Assembly: GCA_963556495.2 (NCBI GenBank) | Contig: OY747716.1 | Location: 30,217,318-30,281,317 of the forward strand | Direction: 5' to 3' | Origin: Valencia hispanica | Taxonomy: Eukaryota; Chordata; Actinopteri; Cyprinodontiformes; Valenciidae | DNA length: 64,000 bases | Shown here: in pieces, positions 47,000 through 58,134 of the stretch | How the letters are laid out: each line of letters begins with the position of its first letter | How positions within the stretch are numbered: position 1 is the first letter of the stretch | Position numbers and translations under genes: made by a program | The notes under the pieces: model-generated | Told to the model about the DNA's origin: nothing | Seen by the model: the letters and a program-made list of their open reading frames with translations, nothing else | The model's database searches: none

Positions 47000-48255
47000 C
47001 AGGTGTATGAGTGATGTACAAGAAGCTGAATACAGAGAGCTGGTGGACCGCTTTGTGACATAGTGTGGAAACAATCGTCTTACTTTGAATGTGAATAAAA
47101 CAAAGGAGATGACTGTAGAATAAGAAGAAACAGGGTTAGGTCAAACACTGTTTCCATCATGGGTGAAGAAGTGGAGGTGGTTGAGGAGTATAAATACCTC
47201 GGAGTTCACCTTGAGAACAGACTGGACTGGAGGCGCAACAGTGAAGCCGTCTACAAGAAGGGACAGAGCAGAATGTACTTATTGAGGAAGCTTAGGTCCT
47301 TCAAGGTTTGCAGCAAGATGCTGCAAATCTTCTAAAGGTCTGTTGTGGAGAGTGTAATCTCTTCAGCCATCATCTGTTGGGGTAGCAGCATCAGAGCCAG
47401 GGACTTAAAAAGGCTAAACAACCTGTTAAAGGCAGGGTATACGATTGTGGGAGCGCTCCTTGAGAAATAAAAAGTCCCACCCCTTGCTTCATGCTCTCCC
47501 ACTAAGCCACGCCTCATTAACACAGGCACGTGCAGCGAGCTTGGTCTCGTTGGGTCTCCGCCACTTCACTTCACACTTCACTCCGCTATTTCAACCAAAG
47601 TCACAAAATATAACGTGATCTTACCTGTCCAGGAGAAAATCAACAACCAACGCATCCATTAGCAAGCCCTTAGCTTCCTTGAGTTGACGCCACCTTGTAA
47701 ATGCATCAGCTCCGATGCAGATTCGGCTTTAAGCACGCTCTTGTTCGGCTTTCTTCTTTCTCGTTGCTATTTCCACAACAGCTTTGCGTTTTTGGTTCAT
47801 TTTTGCGCGAGCTCACTTCCTGTTTACAGACTAGAACGAGCGTTGCATGCACATGAAGGGGACACGCAGAGGGGGAGGTGCTGGGACACTGAAGCTTTGC
47901 TTACAAGCCTATTATCTTAGACGGACCGTGGAAGTTGATTGGATAAGGTTTTCCCAGGGTTTCTCGCTGTAGAACGAATAAAAATTACTCGGTCAAGTTT
48001 AAGAACTCCTAACTTATAGGTTGCCACTGGTATATGAAGAGCATTTTTTGCAGTTTTAAAAAAAGTGTTTTAAAATGAAATTGTATACCCTGCCTTTAAA
48101 GAAGGCTGATTCTGTTCTTGGTGCTGCTGTGGAACCACTGGAGATGATGGTGCAAAGAAGGATTCTTCATAAAATCAAAAAAAATTATGGACAACCCTGA
48201 GCATCCTCTTTATGAGACTGTCATACAACAACAGAGTGTCTTCAATCTGAGGCTT
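47000..48255 (+). mobile_element. Jockey-superfamily LINE fragment (copy 2), split by a TTAA element
   Basis: Same family as 33797-34262 but starting earlier. In mixed frames it reads YRELVDRFVT*CGNNRLTLN (an internal stop), VNKTKEMT, a degraded YKYLGVHLENRLDW segment and YKKGQSRMYLLRKLRSF, then the SSAIICWGSSIRARDLKRLN segment. The element at 47430-48095 interrupts it between CTAAACAACCTG and AAGAAGGCTG, which are adjacent in copy 1. Stops and frameshifts make it dead. Confidence 0.78.
47430..48095. mobile_element. TTAA-flanked 666-bp TIR element
   Basis: Ends AGGCAGGGTATAC and its complement GTATACCCTGCCT, with TTAA immediately outside on both sides (47426-47429 and 48096-48099). The empty site is seen in the sister LINE copy near 33935 (ATAAAGAAGG, one base different). 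A TTAA duplication is characteristic of piggyBac and Kolobok transposons. The AGG... terminus looks more like Kolobok/T2-type MITEs (inference). No transposase is present. Confidence 0.75.
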
Positions 48256-51200
48256 ATATATTGTAGAATTATAAAATATTTATTATGGATATATGTATGT
48301 AAAAGCAATAGATATGTCATAAATATAAATTTTTGATGGTTCAGAAAGTGCAAACGTTGGCAGGTTATTTCCACTTAACCACAGTTTGTGTACTTGGAGA
48401 CCAGCATGCTTAAACCATACCTATGATTTCTGCAAACGGAGGGAACAGATTAAAAAATCCTTGCACACGGATTCATAGTCCAAGGGAACATCATTTTCAG
48501 ACATGGCATCCAACGGGCTCCTTATAAATGAACCACACCACCAGCCAATCACAGACATCTTTTTCATCCAATCAGAGTATTCCTTAGAAATACTGCACTC
48601 AAGAATCAGTACCAGCTTTTTTGGTACTTTGTGCACACTTTAGTTCTGCTTTGTTCAAAGACTTTTAATTAAAAAAGGCAAAATAGAACATAAAGCTTTT
48701 TCTTTCTTATGAGCTCTTTTTTTAAATATACGGTATTATTACAGAAAAAGAAAAAGACAATTTTGGATGAAAAAGAACCAATCACAGCCAGCAAATCAAA
48801 ATACTGCAACTAGTGGCAGAAATTACAAAACAAAAAGATTTGAGAAAAACATCCGAGAACATAATAAAATACACACAGCCTAAGAATATACAATTAGCTA
48901 ACATTGTGCATTTTAGTTCATAAGTCTATATATTTCTTGAGTGATGTGTGAAAAACATTTCACATATTTTAAGAGACAGACCTTGTCAAGGTAGCTCATA
49001 AACCCCCCCTGTGCGTTTTGAAAGTTACAATCCGACTCACATCCCCCACAGTTTTGAAAAGCTTGATACGCCAGTGGTGCTAACCTCCACTCCTTTAGAT
49101 GTGTGGGATTGGATAGGGAGTGGTCCTGTGGCAGAGGTATGCGCTCTCTGAGTTCTTTTCTAGGTTTTAATTTAAGATGTGATTTTATTTAAACTCTGCT
49201 TGAAAATCGTCAGTACGGCCCCAACACAACACCACAGAAACATGTCTGGTTAGAAAATAAAGCTTACTTTAGCCTACCAGAAAAGTCATTGGTCGCTATC
49301 TCGTCTTCCTGTTCCTCTTGCGCACTAAAGCCACTGAACTTGTCTTCTTAAGTGTTTTTATGTCCTCTGAAAGCTTTTGTCATCTGTTCACACTGACTCA
49401 GTCCTTCAAGGTGCCTCCACCAAGTTTCATCATTGATTCATTGATGTCAAGTTTACGTGCAGTAGCTCTATTTCATTCTTTGATGGCCAGCTAATTTAAA
49501 AGCTGTATTACATGCATTTCTTCGTTTGTATTCTATGATGAGGGTATGTACATGAAAACTACCGGTAGTGTCTTCTTCGGTGCAAAATCTTTCCTCACAT
49601 CTGTCTCACTTTTGCTCTTCCTGCTATAGTGCCCCCCGGAGGCCATTAGCCAGTTAAAAATGTATAAATTAGCCACATCATTGGACGAGGGTCCAAAGCA
49701 CGTGGAAAAAGTAGTAATTTATAGTCCGAAAATTGCAGTATACTCCTCAAACACCTCCACTTCTTCTCCCATGATGGAAACAGTGCTACTTGTGCGTAGA
49801 AAGGTTCCTAAATATTAGAACAGCTCCGACCATGTGTATGCACAGCATCTAGTGGTAGAACGGTGGAACTGCAAAACTGAAACTGTTTTACTTTGACGGA
49901 ATATTTATCTTATCAGTTTATCACCTCTGACAAAGAGCTCATGTTGGCGTCTGTATTTCTGCAAAATAACTCAACAAGTTATGAACGGATTTGAATTAAA
50001 TTTTCAGGAAATGTTATAAATTTGCCAAGCAATAAATTATAAAATTTTGGGGGTGATCATGCTTGAAGATTCTGCGAATCACAATCTGGGAGTGGGGGGT
50101 GTGAGGTGCTTCACAAAGGTCTGTGGTCTCCGTGTGCTTTTTTTTAACTTGTCACATTAAGCGCTTCCGTTTAAAACGATATTATAGATTAAAGGTTTTT
50201 AAACAGTACTGTGGAAACTGAATGGTCCCGCTGAGGCAGGTTGTTGCTGTCTCCATGCGTACTGATGCTAGCCAAAGCAGTAAGACTTGAGAACATCTCT
50301 GCAATCACTCCAGAAAAAACTTAGTATTTAGTTTCTTACTAAAAATGCGTGGGAGATGCTCAGCAAAGGAAAAGATACTCAGTAGATCATTACCAGGCTC
50401 AACCAGCACAAATTCTTCTCTGGAACTGGCCACACCCTATGGCTTCTGCAAAGTTCTTCTGCCTGTGATGGACTGTCTGGACTATAGAACTGTCAGAGGT
50501 GCACCCTCAAAAACCTCACCTTGTTTCTGGATTTGTAATTTTTGTTTGCTGAGAAATAAACCAGTCCTTATGATGTATTACAAAAAATAATAATCAACAT
50601 ATTTCTGATGTGTTTCAGCTGACATACTTCACACTTTTTGAAAAAGGGAAATGAATTTTGAGGAGGTTTGTTTTAAAGGCAGGACTAAATATAATGCTGT
50701 TTGGAAACAGACATTAAACACCTTGCAGTATTTTGTTGGATGTGATTCGATTAATCAGGTTTTATCAAGATAAAAAAATCGAATCCAGTCAAGTTTTCTT
50801 TTTATAAAAACGCATATTTCTTTGAGATGCACATCTAAAATATATTACTGGCTTTTCTGTAGTAGCCTATTCATTTAAAAAACCTTGCTTAAACACTTAA
50901 GATTGAAACAGCAAGTGCATGTCACCGTAACAAGATCTGCCACTGTATTACTATAACTGAAATACCCCTTAGTCCAGTACTTTACTGCAACAAAGCTATA
51001 CATGTGCTGAAAAGACTTGAGGTCTCCTGCTCAGACAAAAATTGGTGTTGTCATCTTTATATGTTCTCTACAAAGTCCTTTGACACCAGAAAGGGAAGAA
51101 GAGCACCCATGAAACTGTGTCTTAGAGATGATGTAATTGCTTCATAAAATAGGGAAATATTTGCAAGCACCATGCTTATTCACAGCCCCAGCAAAACCAA

Positions 51201-51600
51201 CCTGAGATTCAAATTACACGTTGACCTTTCTCTGACTGAGCAGAACATCCTCATACTCTAAAATCTCCTGCTGCATGTTTTCACTCCTCAGCTCATGTGA
51301 TGACATTTTTCTGTAATTAGCCATGTTTACACACATAAAGCAGAATTGCTGTCTGTCACACTGTGGTCTGGATTTGACAGCGTGTTGATTTAAGATACGT
51401 GAATAAATCTGTGATGTAATTTAACAAATTGTTTTTTTAAGATATTGAAGAAAAGAAAATAACATTTGTAATATCTGATGCTCCTTTCTCATAGGGTTTA
51501 TACAGTCAACATCAACTTACACCAGCTCTTCTTCTTCTTCTTATCAATATAAAATCAGTTTACTAATAAAGATCCTTCACAAGATTGCAAATATTTTCTG
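48256..51600. other. Intron 3 stretch; dispersed repeat at about 49955-50090 only
   Basis: No gene is recognised. The segment at 49955-50090 (AATAACTCAACAAGTTATGAA, then AAATTTTCAGGAAATGTTAT) is the second copy of the repeat near 39394. Other open frames have no motif. Confidence 0.5.
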
Positions 51601-51639
51601 AGGCTTGTGTTAATCTTGACTCCGTGTCAAGATGGTGGC

Positions 51640-51890
51640 ATAAAGATAAATCTAATGCCGCTTTCACACCGCCCAAAGCGTCATCGCCAAGAGCGGCAAG
51701 ATTACATGTTAAGACGATGGTACAGGCCGTCAGAGTCTCAGCGGCGCTTTATGCGCTTTGGCCTCGTCAACATTTCACGCTTTTTTCAAACTTCAAAGCG
51801 GCAAAAGCGAGAAACGAAGAAGTTCAGGTAGCTGAACTTTCAGGCGTCGTCCCCTGACCGTCAACCAATCAGAGCGTCTCACTGTAGTAA
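51640..51890. mobile_element. Probable fragment of a non-autonomous DNA transposon
   Basis: A locally GC-rich segment (GCCGCTTTCACACCGCCCAAAG, then AGCGGCGCTTTATGCGCTTTGG and CAACCAATCAGAGCGTCTCA) contrasts with AT-rich neighbours. It resembles common fish Harbinger-like MITEs. Terminal repeats were not located, so the class is a guess. Confidence 0.35.
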
Positions 51891-52679
51891 AACAGTTATA
51901 GGTTTCTTCTCATGGTGTTTTAACAAGAACAGATAGAGGTTTCTCAAGACTCATATTTTGAAGCTGATAAGGATTTGGAGTTAAAACAGAAAAAAAGTAT
52001 TAATTAAAAAATGCAGGTGTCACTCTGGGAACATTTAAAGGTGTTTTTGAGCTGGACCTGTTATAGTGCTCCTTATTTATTCTGGATTTTCACTAACATG
52101 ACTGAATAAACCTAAAAAGTGGTAAGAGTCCCATCTGGTCAACTGGATGTTTTATCATACTCCTAACAGGAGGATAAATATTAACCCAAAGAATATTTCT
52201 CTCCACCTAGTAAGAAAAAGATCAAATAAAGTCAGTTGAGATTTAAAACACCAACCAAGGTTTAAAAAAAGCGTCGTTTTATTTTTTTCTGAAGTTGACT
52301 TCTGACAATTGTGTCACAATAGGTATCGGCTATGATTATTAATGAGATTAATAATTGTATGTCAAAATTACCAAGTTTGGGCCACCATCCTGGGATCCAG
52401 GAAAATTGTAATAGTTCAGTAATAGTTAGTATCCAAGTAGTTCAGTCTCAGTTAATGTTTTTGATTACCTGCCTGATAAGACCAAGGTAATTAAACAATA
52501 GATGAAGGAACAAGTTCTTGGCGTTTTTGAACAGCAAGTTACTACATTTGTATGTGGAATAATAACAAACAACGACTTTCCAAAATACAAGAGTTTATTA
52601 ACAAAAGAATTAAACTTTCCAGTCAAAATGCTTTAATCAACAAACTCACTAAGCTAGCAACACCCCAGATAGCAATGAG

Positions 52680-52925
52680 TCGGCGGACCGCCGGCGACGC
52701 TCCGGTGGCAGTAGAAGCGTCAGAATGGCGTAATCACAAACACGTTTGACGGTGCACCGCCGGCGGCAGCCGCTTTTTAGCAGCGGCAGCCGCCTTCCTA
52801 CCGCCTTTGTTCCGCGGCCGGCCCGCGGGCCAACCGCTTTCCCGCCGCCGTTATATCAAAGGCGACCCTTTCGCAGCCCGTCGGAGGCAAACGCTATTTT
52901 CGAGCGATCGGTCGCCGCTTATATA
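52680..52925. repeat. GC-rich subterminal block (left)
   Basis: Dense CGGCGG/CCGCCGG motifs with self-complementary segments (GACCGCCGGCGAC, CACCGCCGGCGGCAGCCGC). Together with the mirror block at 56385-56580 it frames the cassette, suggesting subterminal repeats of a DNA transposon. Confidence 0.7.
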
Positions 52926-53175
52926 TATCTCATGCAGTTTATCAAGAATAATGATTGATCAAACCAGACAAAATTCCATTTGACGTTTTAATTCCAGATT
53001 TCAAAGTACAGTAACTGTCATTGAAACATGATGTCAGATCACTGAAATATAAATAACAGAAAAAAAGAGAAAAAAAAAATATATATACACACACACACAC
53101 ACAAAAGAACATGCAGGTTTCCAATTAAATTGTAAAAAAACAGCCTTAGCTTACAAAATTATAACACAATAATTG

Positions 53176-53520
53176 TTAATAATATAAAGAGGTCAGCTCT
53201 GGGATGAAAAGAATTACCAGTACACATAAGTAATGAATATATCTGGTACCAAAGAATGTGCAGGACACCAAAAAAAATTCAGGTATAACATCACATTTAC
53301 AAACCATTTCTAACAATAAGATAAGTGGTAATAATTTAGAATAAAGCTCTGGAGTAGAATAGACCATTATAATGGCGTTGCTGACCTGGGGTACAAGATG
53401 TCTCTTGTATCTGTGATAAACATCTTCACATATATATAAAAAATACTGAGGTAAAAACAGTAGTAGAACAGATATAACTGCAATGCTGACCTGTGGCACA
53501 AGGATTTACAAGCTATTTTT
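53176..53520 (-). other. Downstream region of the DUF4806 gene with an internal duplication
   Basis: Lies after the stop codon. Two short segments resemble each other (CGTTGCTGACCTGGGGTACAAG near 53376 and CAATGCTGACCTGTGGCACAAG near 53481), an old tandem duplication. The open frame over it has no domain and is probably 3' UTR or inert. Confidence 0.4.
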
Positions 53521-53685
53521 TACAATATAATAAGAGTTAAGCACTATGATAATATCCACAGTGTGGATTGGGTGAGTGCAGTCTGACACTTCTGGCTTCT
53601 TTAGGGCTCTTGAAGTTACTGACTGCAGGATAAAGAAAGGGTTCCAGTTGTCAGTGATGCTGGGGTGTCAGTAGTCAGCCTAGGT

Positions 53686-55863
53686 TTAAGGGGTCGGCTG
53701 TGGGTCCCTCTCAGCTGTGCGGCGCCTTTTTCCGCCTTCACGGTCAGATGCTCCTTTCAGGTAACACATAACGTTAACCTGGACGGCTTCATCACTGGCA
53801 TCCTGGGTTGCCGGGTTCTTCTGGATGGCTCCTGTAGAAAATACAGATCTGTCATTCCATTTGAATGGCATAATGCCATACACATCTACTAAAATTATTA
53901 TTATTTTTTTTACATCCAACTTACTTTGAACAATGGTCTTCAGGAACATGTCTCTAAAACATGCTTTATCCCCAACTCCAGTCCAGGTTGTATTGATGGA
54001 AAGGTGATTAGAGAAGATACTTTGAAGCATCCGCCAGACGGTTGTCTTTAGGTCCCTCCCACATTTGATTGTCAAAAACCGAAGCTGAAAAACCAAAAAA
54101 AAGTGTTACAAATTACATTTCTCTGAAGCTTATCATACATAAATATAAAATGTGACAGGCTGTGGATTCAGACTGTAGAATATGCAGTGTACAATCTTAA
54201 TTCTACTTTTTGGATTACCCTATGGAGTTATAAACGAAATCAGCACACTTACAAATCGTTCCTGGAGCTCTTTATCCTGCCTTAAACTGTTGTCAAGCAA
54301 CGCCAAATCTTCCTGGGTTTCTAGGGGGAGTAACAGATCGCCTGGCAGGGATAACTCTCCAACAGACACATTGGCACTGAAATGTTGCAGCATAGTGTCC
54401 ATTTTGTTGTCCATCACCAAACTCTCCAAGACGTCGCAGCATTAAGGTCTGATCTGCACCTACAGGGGTTAAATAAAATAATAGTCAGTCCTGGTCCCTC
54501 AACTACTAAACTATGACATTTATATCTAGGTCTACTACATGTATAGGTGGCACCAGTGGGAATTAAACCAACAACCACAGGTGTTGTTTGCAAGTTGTAC
54601 CTGATTGCCCAGTGCGAGCAAACGTCTTCAACATTGTCCCAACTTGCTTCACCTGCTCTTGAAGTGAGCCGCTGTCATCCGAAGCTACAAAATGAAAGCC
54701 ATATGGTAATTTTGTACATACATCACGTACTCTTTCCTGAGTTTGACTTTTTTGTGCATGTTCTTACCTGCTCGTGCAGTGCTTTCCCTCAGAGCTTGGT
54801 TCTCCTCCCTCAGAGCTTGGTTCTCCTCCCTCAGAGCTTGGTTCTCCTCCCTCAGAGCTTGGTTCTCCTCCCTCAGAGCTTGGTTCTCATCCATCACGGC
54901 TTGTTTTTCATTCTGGAGTCTCTGGAAATCTACATTAAAAAACAAAACAACAAAAAACACCTAAAGGCACTGTTTTCAATACTTTTAAAACACTGGACAC
55001 TAAGACATAGGCCTAAAATATACCTTCATAGCTGAAAACTTCATGCTGTACACGAGATGCCAGGGGAGTCCAAGCGCCAATTACAGAGCGATGACTTTCT
55101 CCTATTGATAATCATTGACAGAAAAATATGTTTGAAGTTATTGCATACATTTAATGAATTGGACTTAAAATCGAACACTTAGTTTAGCGCAACATATTAC
55201 ATACCTCCAGTGTTTTCATCCATATGCTGCCAGGATAAATTTGCTGCTGGGGGTGTAAAGCTTAGTACTTGACGAGCTGGAGGAGCAAACATAACAGCTT
55301 TAACTTCAGTGCAGAGTATTGCATATTCAGTAATGAAACTACAATTGAACTGTGCAATGCTAATGGAATGTACAACACACCTCGACAGATATAAAAACAG
55401 ATTATGATTAAAGGATTCTTTATCTTAAATAGAAGCAATAGTTTCCAAGACAAAAACCGTCACCAATAACATCACTTACTTGTACTCAAAGTCTTGGCTC
55501 TGTGAAGTGGAGTCTGGATTTCTGGGGAGAAACCTGGTTCTGAGAAAGAGGAAACAGAAATTAGAAAATCTAACAAAGGGTATAGCTTAGTGGCAGGATC
55601 ACAAATCAAGCATCACAGCAATTTTACATACCACCTCTGAAGTCTACAGATGGCACAACATTTTCCTGGTTTTCTGGAATCGATGCAACTTCTGGAGCAT
55701 CGGGCAGCACTGAAACCTTGTTACCAGGAACAATGTTTTCAAAGCTCAAAAGAGGTTGTCCGAACGACAGCACTGCTGGTGCATCTGGAAGAGTAGACTC
55801 CTCTTCATCAGAAGAGGCCTGGGGTCTGTACTTGGAATTTGAGATTCTCTCTCTTCTTGTCAT
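53686..55863 (-). CDS. Nine-exon DUF4806-domain protein gene, possibly a pseudogene
   Basis: Exons on the minus strand: 55863-55632, 55539-55480, 55276-55205, 55101-55024, 54929-54768, 54684-54601, 54459-54253, 54084-53925 and 53831-53686. All have AG/GT borders, and most junctions are phase 1. Order: acidic, Pro-rich N-terminus (SKYRPQASSDEEESTLPDAP), linker exons (PGFSPEIQTPLHRAKTLS, ESHRSVIGAWTPLASRV), a coiled coil with five ENQALRE heptads, SLQEQVKQVGTMLKTFART, then DUF4806: IKCGRDLKTTVWRMLQSIFS, WTGVGDKACF, PATQDASDEAVQVNVMCYLK, GASDREGG, ending at a basic tail. DUF4806 proteins are abundant and uncharacterised in fish and invertebrates; a DNA-binding or element-associated role is speculative. 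Exon 7 needs a 1-nt correction near 54430 to stay in frame. An earlier ATG at 55915 (MRYLVRFQTSSSVETTDDD) is in another frame and may be the original start. Confidence 0.75.
54785..54895 (-). repeat. 21-bp coding tandem repeat (ENQALRE x5)
   Basis: Five essentially identical 21-bp units within exon 5 of the DUF4806 gene encode exact heptads, extending a dimerising coiled coil in register. Confidence 0.95.
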
Positions 55864-56384
55864 CGTCTGTCGTTTCAACGCTAGAACTTGTTTGGAAGCG
55901 CACCAAATATCTCATCGCCTCGTGCCAAGATTCTAGAGCACAGAATAATGAACGAAAGTCATTTATCCACCATAAACAGACAAAGAGAATACAGCTCAGT
56001 GGCTCCAGTGCGTCATCGAGCCACCGTTTTAGCTCCCCCCCCCCAAAAAAATCCTGAACACAGCAATGGTAAAAACCTATACATTACTAACATTTATAAT
56101 GTGTTTAGATTTTTTTTTTAAAACACTGTCTTAAACATTTGTACAGGTCGCAATTGCAAATCAATCAATGTAAAAAGTCAAAAAAATAATAATAATCGAG
56201 GTTTAAAAATAAAATGGCTTTAAAAAATTAATTTAAAAAAATTAATAATATGGGATTTAATTCACATATAGGATATGATTTTATAATCGCTTCAAATGTA
56301 AAAAGTAGTTAAAATGCTGTCGGTTCCACCTCCATTCTAACTCCCATAGCCATGGCTGCTGGTCAGAAATCCTTGTATTTCAAA

Positions 56385-56580
56385 GTGGCTTGCCGCCAGC
56401 CGGCCGCGGTCCATTAGACGGAGGCAACCGCCAAAGAAAATAAAGCAGTCGGCCCGCCGGCTTTTCGCCGGCGGCATCTCACAAAAAATGGGAGTGACGT
56501 AGTCGGCGGCAAACGTTTCATCCCCGCCAGCGGGACGCACCTATAGCCGACAGCTTAAGGCCGGCGGCAAAAAGAAGCCG
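56385..56580. repeat. GC-rich subterminal block (right)
   Basis: GCCGCCAGCCGGCCGCGG, CCGCCGGCTTTTCGCCGGCGG (a near-perfect palindrome) and GGCCGGCGGC elements mirror the left block at 52680-52925. It lies upstream of the DUF4806 gene start, so it could also act as its promoter (inference). Confidence 0.7.
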
Positions 56581-58134
56581 TGCAGATATTTTTTGCTAGC
56601 TGGGACACAAGTAAACTACTAAGTAAAAGAATGAAGAATAAAACTAATTACCAAAAGTAAAACAGTAAAATGGACAAATATGCAAAGTAGAAACAATAAC
56701 CAATACATTGAATGTGATGTCACAATCCAGTATGAATATGTACGCTTAAAGACAAAGGCTTGTATTGAAGACACAACATTATTGGGAGAAAGTGATGTTT
56801 AAATAAATTCTTGGCTGAAATAGAAATCAATAACCTTTTGGAAAATTGATTTGATTTAACTTTAGTATTTTGACATACTAAGAAAGAGGTTTAAAAATGA
56901 CTTATACAATTAGTTTTTGGTGAATAAATACCATAAATAGCAATCCTTACTCTTTGTGAACGGTGGTGGTCCACAAAAGCAGGCTGCACTAAAGAGAAAT
57001 GATAGGCACGTTCCCCCTAATAGAACAAGCATGCGGAGCTAATGTATGTAGCCACTCTAAGAGCCACTCTGTTGAACTTAGCTCCAGAAAAACAACGGAA
57101 AACTCAGGTCGAACGGAGTAACACATGTTCCAGGATTAAAATGACTCTTTCGATCAATCAATGACCTTTGAAAAACACTGTTCGTACCCAAAAAACTAAA
57201 GAATAAAATCTTACAAATGCAACAAAAACACAGGGAAATAGATATTTAAAACAATCCTTAAATTGTTTGTCCTAAGCTAATTTATCTCTGCCCAGACACA
57301 GCCTTACTTGAACGATTCTTAGATCTCCATAGCAAGGTGACCCCATTGTCTGGAAAGTTTGGCGTTAAAGGAGAGAAACCAGCTGTTTGCTGGTCAGCTA
57401 GCAACAGCTGCATGTGGTTACGACTAGCAGTGAGGCTTCGGGGTGCGGGGCCAGCTAGCCACCGTTAGACTGTCTGGTTGTCCTTTCAGCTCGGTTCGGC
57501 TCAGCAATCTTCTCCCAAGGATCTATCACTTTTCAGGGGCAACCTTCAGCTCAGCAGCATCGGCTTCCACAGCAGGGGTCAGCAAAGCTCTCTCTCTCTC
57601 TCTCTCTCTGGTAGAATCTGCAATTCAAAGATTCCTTCTGCAGGGTTTTGAACAAGTCAGTTTCAGGACTAATTCCATCGGCTGGAAAACAGTTACTTGA
57701 TCAACGATCAGCAGGCTCTAAAAGCCTTTTGGATCCAATGAGTTTCTTCCAGAAACTCGCTTCCCCCTTCTCAGCAAACGATGGAAGTTTAAAGCGAGTG
57801 CCTCTTCCGATGCTAGCCGGTCTTTGGCTTGCAGGTAAGAGAAAGAAAAGGGACGGAGCCAATACTCATAAAGGGGTGATGATGTCCTCCTTTTCCTTGC
57901 ATTGTGGGAATTTTTGTCCTTATGGCTGGAGGTCTGTCTTTGGTCCTGTCATCACGGCTGTGACACAACACAATGATTATAAGTCGGGGGCAAAGCACTT
58001 TTGGGGTACAGCTCATCAAGTATGAATTAAAGATAAATCTGGGGGCAGAAATAAATTAACAAGTTCTGACTGCTCTCAGAAGAAGATATTATTAAACCTT
58101 AGTTTTTACCAAACATGTTATCTATTCCAATCTC

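Larger units (their letters stand above)
52664..56604. mobile_element. Transposon-like cassette carrying a DUF4806 gene
   Basis: A unit of about 3.9 kb. The left end CCCAGATAGCAA (52664) and right end TTGCTAGCTGGG (to 56604) are inverted, with 11 of 12 positions matching. ACAC lies directly outside both (52660-52663 and 56605-56608), a 4-bp target duplication. Just inside are GC-rich blocks full of CCGCCGGC-type palindromes (about 52680-52925 and 56385-56580). Between them is a nine-exon minus-strand gene (53686-55863). No transposase was found. A 4-bp duplication fits Chapaev-like or related elements, but assignment is open. Confidence 0.65.
52311..57965. repeat. Host repeat split by the DUF4806 cassette
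   Basis: Flanks of the cassette (52311-52663 and 56609 to about 57965) look like one continuous repeat: TGTCACA at 52311 and TGTGACA near 57958 could be its termini, as in an LTR. With the cassette removed it would be about 1.7 kb. A GA/CT-rich run lies at 57589-57612. No coding sequence was recognised, and flanking duplications are not convincing. Confidence 0.3.

Noticed and set aside
54785..54895. Regularly spaced repeats that could suggest a CRISPR array
   Set aside because: Units are contiguous 21-bp coding repeats without spacers, in a vertebrate gene.
54547..55035. 162-codon + strand frame with LLPQSLV repeats
   Set aside because: Reverse complement of the ENQALRE coding repeat of the DUF4806 gene.
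57443..58025. Overlapping frames of 85 and 125 codons
   Set aside because: Ser/Leu-rich with a CT-repeat segment and within a probable repeat; no family motif.
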